Below, in pieces: positions 36,375 to 64,000 of a DNA stretch of 64,000 bases. Position numbers and translations under genes: made by a program. The DNA is from Amorphochlora amoebiformis (taxonomy: Eukaryota > Cercozoa > Chlorarachniophyceae). Position 1 is the stretch's first letter. Each line of letters opens with the position of its first letter. The stretch is taken from NCBI GenBank assembly GCA_054601695.1, contig BAAHQB010000254.1:1-64000 (forward strand). The letters run 5' to 3'. Under the pieces are notes generated by a model. It searched no databases. It worked only from the letters and a program-made list of their open reading frames with translations, and had not been told where the DNA came from.

Positions 36375-36448
36375 GGATAAAGCACAGTGTTTTACAGACA
36401 CATCGGCGACGAGAATCTGAGAGATGGTTTGGGCATCATCGGGATTGT
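36375..36448 (-). CDS. candidate 74-nt exon (right-arm copy)
   Basis: Same length, frame and splice signals as 21089-21162 in the left arm. See that entry for the caveat. Confidence 0.3.
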
Positions 36449-36589
36449 CTGTTCGTATACATATATATATCACATATTCACGTATTTCTTTCAATACGCT
36501 TTTGCATTTTATATGTGTATGTATATGCACGTGTGTGTATGCATTTTTTATGTGCATGGGTAGATATATAAACATTGATTTATTGTGAG

Positions 36590-37265
<676 letters not shown>

Positions 37266-37274
37266 ATATATTAT

Positions 37275-37345
37275 ATATATGCATATAAGCTTAGAAGCAC
37301 ATGAGATAGGCATTTGTAATTTTCCCAAAAGGTACGTACGTACCC
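37275..37345. repeat. single unit of the left-arm 100-bp tandem repeat
   Basis: Reverse complement of one unit of 20270-20820. Confidence 0.8.
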
Positions 37346-37472
37346 ATCTTTGTCCACTATTTAGTCATAGATCTGGATTTATGTTATACAGATGTAAACC
37401 ACATAGTATATGATTTAGAATATACATATGCAAATCTACATATGTGTATATACGTAATATATATATATATTC

Positions 37473-37504
<32 letters not shown>

Positions 37505-37686
37505 TTATACAAATAATACAACATAAACACATATTCATATACAAGTATAACTCTCTCTCCTCTGTCTCTCTCTCTCTCTCTATATATATGTATATACACA
37601 CATATATGCATATATAAATGTACACACAGAGAGAGAGAGAGTTATACTGGTATATGAATATGTATATATATATAAATTATATATAG

Positions 37687-37744
<58 letters not shown>

Positions 37745-37751
<7 letters not shown>

Positions 37752-38131
37752 TTTAAATGTAAACATATATATATTATACATACACATACATATGTATATG
37801 TAATGTTTTCTATATGCTACTTGGTAATATATATATATATGTATATATAAATATTTAAACGTAAACATATATCTATTATACATACACATACATATGTATA
37901 TGTAATGTTTTCTATATGCTACTTGGTAAAATATATATATATATATATAAATATTTAAACGTAAACATATATATATTATACATACACATACATATGTATA
38001 TGTAATGTTTTCTATATGCTACTTGATAATATATATATATATATATATATATAATAAATAATTAAATGTAAACATATCTATTATACATACTCATACATAT
38101 GTATATGTAATGTTTTCTATATGCTACTTGG

Positions 38132-38168
<37 letters not shown>

Positions 38169-38248
38169 TTTAAATGTAAACATATATCTATTATACATAC
38201 ACATACATATGTATATGTAATGTTTTCTATATGCTACTTGGTAGATGT
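37745..38248. repeat. tandem repeat, about 95 bp x5 (right arm)
   Basis: Five reverse-complement units of the three-copy array at 19556-19835, separated by (TA)n. Confidence 0.85.
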
Positions 38249-38426
38249 TGATTGATTACCCATAAGCTCCTCCAGATCACGCACCAGCGTCACAAGACAA
38301 GACGCCTCGATACCCCTCCAGTCCTACCAATACAAATTCAAACACATACTTTCAAATTCATATTATAGCTCTATATGTGTATTACGCCATATATATATTA
38401 GATGTATACATGATATTATTTGTATA

Positions 38427-38472
<46 letters not shown>

Positions 38473-38567
38473 ATATGCGATATGTAGATGTCTGTATGTG
38501 ACCTTTCATTAAATACGTACATAAATAAATTATATATATAACTATATATACTTATGAATGTATAATA

Positions 38568-38611
<44 letters not shown>

Positions 38612-38638
38612 ATATACATATATACACACACACATACC

Positions 38639-38703
<65 letters not shown>

Positions 38704-38964
38704 ACTAAATGGTATGATTGATATACAGTGTATCTAGTATGTAGAGTATATCTACTACTACACTAATACACTACTATATATAAATATATATATATATATA
38801 TATGTTATATATATATACATACATATACTTAGATATTATAGTATGAGTGTCCAGTGGTATGTAGACATGCATTTCATGCTAGAGACCCTGCTAGAGTCGT
38901 TGTGGACCTACAGTTAGATCATTTTCTATGATGCTGTATACGCACAAGCATACCATAAGTAAAT

Positions 38965-39059
<95 letters not shown>

Positions 39060-39770
39060 TACACTTTTACATGTTCTAGACGCATTACCGTTAAATATAC
39101 GTAATCAAAAGTCAATGCTTTAAAAACATCGCCCATTTTTTCGAAAAAATGTTATAACGAGTCACACCGTTTCCAACTCCATATTTAGTTTTAACGCACT
39201 TTCATACCACAATTTTTGCGCACTCTTACCTAAAATAATCGAACACTCACCTTTCCCATGGTCTTTCCCCCCTTTCTACCCCAAAATCAAGCGATCATCG
39301 CCACAAATACACCCCAGACCACCCCCCTCAAATATTTTTCTTTCAGAGTTACACACATACAACTTATATTCTATATAAAGCGTTTTTTCCGCTGCGAATA
39401 ACCTTAAGACCCTGTGGGAGGCGAAGGCGGAGGCCGCCATTGGGTTTGGCGCCGAAATATGACACACGGGTGTGTCACATCAACAAGGGAGGTAACTGTA
39501 GTAAGGCGGTTAAAGGTTATAAAATGACCTCTATTCCATTTTACAGATATCTATAATAGAATATCAAGATATCTAAACTAAATAACTGAAATATTAAAAT
39601 CGCGGGAGAGTACGTAATGTGGATTCTAGGCAAAATGGCCTTAATAAAATTAATCGACCGGGAATGCCGAAATTCCCCGGTACAAACGGGTTAAAAGTTC
39701 GAATGGACAAACCCCCGCTTAAATTTAAGTTGGACAGGAATCTTGGACAGTTTCAATAGGTGATTGTAGT
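39060..39770. other. unique arm sequence shared with 17.9-18.6 kb
   Basis: Includes the TGACACAC palindrome and a minus-strand frame of 63 residues that matches a 65-residue plus-strand frame in the left arm with few changes. The N-termini differ and no splice context is evident. It is more likely a conserved non-coding flank. Confidence 0.35.
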
Positions 39771-39946
39771 CGAAATCCCCGGGAATCCCGGTACAACGTT
39801 AATTGTGTAAATTAATTATGCGCGACCACGACCGAAACGGCACAAAGATCTTATGACCTGTATAGACAAACCTCCTTTCATTAGGCACTGCAGCCGATAA
39901 TTTGCGATAAATAAGTAATTTCGCCATATAATCGAAACAGCGAAAT

Positions 39947-40189
39947 TTAATGTTTCAATTTCAGAAAAGGTCGCACGTCCGAAGCGCATAACTCGAGTGA
40001 CCCCCGACCCGGACTCAGCGGGGAAGCAGCTTCAGATAAATACATCCGCGTCCCATCCGATTCGTTAGATAACTCTAATTCTTCTATATGAAGCGACACG
40101 ATAGGTTTTGTGCCCTTTTCTGCAGTATTTTCCTCCTTTTGCAGACTTCCGAAGGTTGTGTAGCAAATCTCATGACCGACATTACACAC
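39947..40189 (-). CDS. candidate exon or small ORF, unknown protein
   Basis: 80-residue frame starting MCNVGHEICYTTFGSLQKEE and rich in Glu, Ser and Lys, in a low-repeat, higher-GC stretch specific to the right arm. Composition is typical of real protein. No domain and no partner exon can be assigned. Confidence 0.35.
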   Translation of the reverse strand: MCNVGHEICYTTFGSLQKEENTAEKGTKPIVSLHIEELELSNESDGTRMYLSEAASPLSPGRGSLELCASDVRPFLKLKH

Positions 40190-40325
40190 GTTCTGGTCGT
40201 TTGAACGAATACATGGGACTTCACAGTCCGTGAAGTCAAATTTGTGAACACGTGTGCAACCTCAATATCCTACTTGGGCGGTGATCATGCTCCGGTCCTT
40301 GCCCTCATGTAATTTTGGTCCCCAG

Positions 40326-40724
40326 GTTAAAACATCCGGCAGCCAGTGGAGTACCAAAAATGAGTCTCAATCGCATTGACATCCCGGACCACATAATGGA
40401 CATTGAAGGTCGAAACTTCTTCTATTTGTATACACTACATGGACACATAACCATTAATGCATCACACACATGTATAGGTTGGGACCAAACCCACTTGCAT
40501 GGGTTGCCATCGCCGTTCACTCTCGACGTTCGAGGGCATCAGGGCCCAACCATGGGTCTGCACATGCAAATCACAGCGAATCAGGGTTCCAAGGTTGAAG
40601 CAAATCAACATCCGCCTTCGCCCATGTCAGTGGTTGAGCCAGCGCAAGCTGGAGGCCCTACTTTTCTTCCGGGTGTCAACGTTCCGCCACAAGTCGGCTG
40701 TATCTCTCACGTTGGGGTTCATGG
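40326..40724 (+). CDS. exon of unrecognised His/Pro/Asn-rich protein
   Basis: Open frame of 399 nt from a TTTTGGTCCCCAG acceptor to a CATGG|GTACTT donor (alternative donor GTTCAT at 40717). It contains MSLNRIDIPDHIMDIEGRN and later HLHGLPSPFTLDVRGHQGP; the C-terminal part is Pro/Gln/Val-rich. The GC content is well above the surroundings. It is in the right-arm-only insertion, together with two further candidate exons on the same strand. I recognise no family. Confidence 0.5.
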
Positions 40725-40739
40725 GTACTTGCTTTATAT

Positions 40740-41800
<1,061 letters not shown>

Positions 41801-41815
41801 TTTAGCCCCCTCCAG

Positions 41816-41909
41816 AACGTGTATGAACAATATGCATTACCAAGCATGCATTCCAACCGCACCAACGTCCTCCACGTAAACCCCTATATGTCCAACGCAG
41901 CGAATCAAA
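41816..41909 (+). CDS. second candidate exon of the 40.3-kb gene
   Basis: Acceptor AGCCCCCTCCAG, then an open frame [17 protein letters not shown] continuing to a CAAA|GTCAGT donor, 94 nt, phase 0 to 1. Asn/Ser/His-rich like the preceding exon. It is compatible with the phase-0 alternative donor at 40717. Confidence 0.45.
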
Positions 41910-41951
41910 GTCAGTCATATTTACAATCATGTTCATGTCCTATTACACATA

Positions 41952-42018
<67 letters not shown>

Positions 42019-42041
42019 CACAGATTTCTCTCTTTCTCTCT

Positions 42042-42078
<37 letters not shown>

Positions 42079-42207
42079 TGTTTAATTTACATATATATAT
42101 ATATATATGTATATATATATGCATATATTATTATGTATATATATATGTAAATATATATTAATATATGTGTATATATATATGTATCTTGATATACGTATAC
42201 ATATATG

Positions 42208-42291
<84 letters not shown>

Positions 42292-42305
42292 GTCCCGGTT
42301 GGCAG

Positions 42306-42447
42306 CGAGTAACACAGGACATATCGTCGTACCCTTTGGCTATGGGGTAAGTGGAATCCCAATCGTGAGCACACACGTGCCTAACACAGCGATTCGTGAC
42401 AACGGGAGGACAAACGGCATCGCTGCCGCTAATTCTGGGGTCAAAAG
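42306..42447 (+). CDS. third candidate exon of the 40.3-kb gene
   Basis: Acceptor GGTTGGCAG, then [18 protein letters not shown] and further Asn/Ala-rich sequence to AAAAG|GTTGGT, 142 nt, phase 1 to 2, matching the donor phase of 41909. A strong internal GTAAGT at 42349 may be an alternative donor. Low-complexity composition suggests a flexible region. Confidence 0.45.
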
Positions 42448-42479
42448 GTTGGTGATCATATGTGAGTACATATGTAATA

Positions 42480-42868
<389 letters not shown>

Positions 42869-42869
42869 T

Positions 42870-43086
42870 TACAGCATTTAGAGCTAGCGCGGAACCTATA
42901 GCTGGTTAACTACGCGGCGGCTGGCTAGACTACCGTCATTTCCTCATAGTATACGAGTAGTAGCACAATAGTCGGAACCCAGAATATTCTCGGAACCCAT
43001 AAGGTTCCGGAGGAAGAAAGGAAGTATCCGACTACCGCAAGAAGTTGAACTCTGGACTACCATCTACTATGCCACTGCGCTAACAA
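42870..43086 (-). mobile_element. tRNA-derived SINE-like element, copy 3
   Basis: Minus strand starts with the A-box-like TAGCGCAGTGG and a degraded B-box (GAGTTCAACTT), followed by the shared body and the CCTATAGCTGGTTAAC end. Flanked by (TA)n on both sides. Confidence 0.5.
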
Positions 43087-43094
43087 AATATATA

Positions 43095-43141
<47 letters not shown>

Positions 43142-43238
43142 ATACATATACATACATAAACATATATGTATATAATATATGCAGATATAATATATATACA
43201 CATACATATATAATATATATCTATACATATGCAAAAAC

Positions 43239-43272
<34 letters not shown>

Positions 43273-43324
43273 ACATATATATGTAAATATATTTATATAC
43301 ATATATATACACATGTATATATAC

Positions 43325-43369
<45 letters not shown>

Positions 43370-43490
43370 TGACCCAAGATCCCCCTACAGGCTGACATCA
43401 TTGGAGAGCAAGACAGAGGAGATCCAGGCACCAAAAAAAAAAAAACAAAAGACAGCCACCAAACACAAGGTGAATTTTATACGTTGATAC

Positions 43491-43885
43491 TTTCCAGATC
43501 TCTTTCATGTTGACATGCTTCTGAATGGATACTGTACTTGTTAGTATATCTGTAAATGGTGTGGGTCCGAATACAAGAGCGGCCTCCCCCGCCACATGAA
43601 GGTATGTGAGGATGGCTTGTTTGAAGCTGCATGCTACGCTATTCACGCGATGTTCGGAAACAGTAAGACAAAGGTTAAAATTAAAAACGCGGTCTGACAA
43701 ATTGAGTCTTGAGTCGCGCGTCCCATACGGGTTTGACTGGTTGCGAAATGAATCGTTGCGTGGTTGATGTACTCGATTAGATCAAGAATGATGACGTCAA
43801 GAAAGCGTACTGTGAGGTAATCAAAAGCACGGAAAGGAAGGCTGAGCTTATTAGTCGTATCAAAGAGCGAATGGTAAGAATATGC
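43491..43885 (-). CDS. gene fragment with open frames, unknown protein
   Basis: Two overlapping segments have good coding character. The first (43885-43643) reads LFDTTNKLSLPFRAFDYL and beyond. The second (ending 43491 at AAA|GTATCA) reads FKQAILTYLHVAGEAALVFG and continues. They can be joined in frame by a 35-nt intron (donor GTATGG, acceptor TTTGTCAG), which would be unusually short; another acceptor (GCATGCAG) also exists. The left-arm counterpart (14.17-14.69 kb) has lost all frames. No family is recognised. Confidence 0.45.
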
Positions 43886-43978
43886 TTACGATTGTTCAGA
43901 TGCTGGTTGTCATGATGTTTATGCATGTTTTCATACGTTTATAATGGTGCAGACTTTGTAAGTCAATGTTATATATGC

Positions 43979-44249
<271 letters not shown>

Positions 44250-44254
44250 AAATA

Positions 44255-44450
44255 ACTAACCCAAACACTAACCCGAACCCTAACATCAAACCATATCCTG
44301 AAAATTAACTTTTACCTAACACTAGCCCAATCCTAACCCTAACATTAACCCTAACCCTAACCCTAACACTAACCCTAAGTATTAATCCTAACCCTAACAT
44401 TAACACTAACACGAACCCTAATCTTAACCCTAACGTTAATCTTAACGAGA
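44255..44450 (-). repeat. interstitial TTAGGG telomere-like array (G-rich strand minus)
   Basis: CCCTAA and CCTAACATTAA variants in the inverse order of 13607-13806. Flanked on both sides by (GA)n. Confidence 0.85.
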
Positions 44451-44690
<240 letters not shown>

Positions 44691-44693
44691 CAT

Positions 44694-44746
<53 letters not shown>

Positions 44747-45042
44747 AATACATATTCATATATACATATATATGTATATATATGTATATATATATATATA
44801 TGCAAATACATATTTATATATATATATATATATTATGTACAGAAAGAGAGAGAGGGGTAAAAATATAGATATGGCATGTATCATACAGATATATATTCAT
44901 ATTCATTATGACTCTACTGACATTAGTAGGAAAATAAATAAACATCAGTATATATATATATATATATACTATGATATATATATATATATATATATTTATT
45001 TATATATTTATATATATGTGTAAATATATGTATATAGGAATG

Positions 45043-45104
<62 letters not shown>

Positions 45105-45105
<1 letters not shown>

Positions 45106-45340
45106 GCGTAGCAGCGGTAGTTGTCCGATTGACTGTTGTCCGTTTGGATTATGACGAATGATTATTGATAACTTTTGCGCGGTAGTCGGATACTTCCTTT
45201 CTTCCTCCGGAACCGTATGGGTTCCGAGAATTTTCTGGGTTCCGGCTATTGTGCTACTACTCGTATACTCTAAGGAACTGACGGTAGTCTAGCCAGCAAC
45301 CGCGTAGTTAACTAGCTATAGGTTCCGGTGTGCGTTAACA
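45105..45340 (+). mobile_element. tRNA-derived SINE-like element, copy 4
   Basis: Plus-oriented body with CTTCCTTTCTTCCTCCGG and a downstream GGTTCCGG-rich part, ending TATAGGTTCCGG next to (TA)n. The tRNA-like head is diverged. Palindrome partner of the decayed copy at 12.84-13.07 kb. Confidence 0.5.
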
Positions 45341-45473
45341 ATATATATACATACACATATATACATAATTTTCACCAGACAATCGTATTATACATGACAT
45401 ATATACATATATATATGTATGTACGTATGCATGTATATATGTATATATTGCATACATTGTATATGTGTAGATG

Positions 45474-45508
<35 letters not shown>

Positions 45509-45594
45509 TTGATATCTGATTCCCATCATCAGACAAATCGTACCAAGAGCAAGATAACGCAATTGGTAATGGTTCACGTTATACTTCATCTTCC

Positions 45595-63597
<18,003 letters not shown>

Positions 63598-63625
63598 GTA
63601 ATACAATGTATGAATATATATGTAC

Positions 63626-63657
<32 letters not shown>

Positions 63658-63674
63658 TATATACATGTTCGTCA

Positions 63675-63705
<31 letters not shown>

Positions 63706-63774
63706 AACGTGTATATGCAAATATACATATTAACATACATACACATTTATATTCGCCCAGAGATATTCACTTAA

Positions 63775-63990
<216 letters not shown>

Positions 63991-64000
63991 CAATTACTAA

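Overview
This is eukaryotic nuclear DNA. Genes are split into short exons with GT..AG introns, no prokaryotic gene layout is present, and roughly half of the window is (TA)n, (CA)n, (CT)n/(GA)n or homopolymer sequence. Interstitial TTAGGG-type arrays point to a TTAGGG-telomere lineage. I cannot name the species; a marine protist or an invertebrate would both fit.

Architecture. The window is built from inverted duplications. A very large imperfect palindrome has a left arm at about 7.76-26.7 kb and a right arm at about 31.2-50.1 kb, with an AT-rich apex near 28.8 kb. The outer ~5 kb of the arms exists a third time at about 0.5-5.16 kb, inverted relative to the left arm. The arms are not equal. 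The left arm carries a 1.9-kb poly-T tract, T/A homopolymer hairpins, a decayed SINE and a frameshifted gene. The right arm has clean versions and a 3.6-kb private insertion (39.77-43.37 kb) with its own candidate exons.

Genes. The dominant gene is a leucine-rich-repeat (LRR) receptor-like gene whose exons can be joined with consistent phases. Eleven 5' exons (45.6-49.9 kb) encode about 490 residues: an unrecognised N-terminal region followed by the first LRRs. From 50.9 to 63.6 kb there is an array of LRR exons of two types, A and B. Nearly all are exactly 72 nt, phase 2-2, one 24-residue repeat each, and they are interspersed with recurring intron modules. A terminal LRR exon of another type lies at 63.5 kb. 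The 5' half is present in two further copies (0.57-4.75 kb, + strand; 8.0-12.6 kb, - strand), both damaged. An isolated type-B cassette sits near the palindrome apex (27.76 kb).

Main observation. Where copies of this gene or of its cassettes are compared, differences are concentrated in a few codons. In the LRR exons these are the xxLxLxxN positions of the concave beta-strand. In the N-terminal region two short blocks are replaced outright while the flanks stay nearly identical. The pattern resembles lamprey VLR diversity and the exon-per-repeat shuffling reported for brown-algal LRR-ROCO/NB-TPR genes. This locus may be a repertoire-type receptor locus using exon cassettes. Part of the left-arm damage could instead be a long-read assembly artefact.
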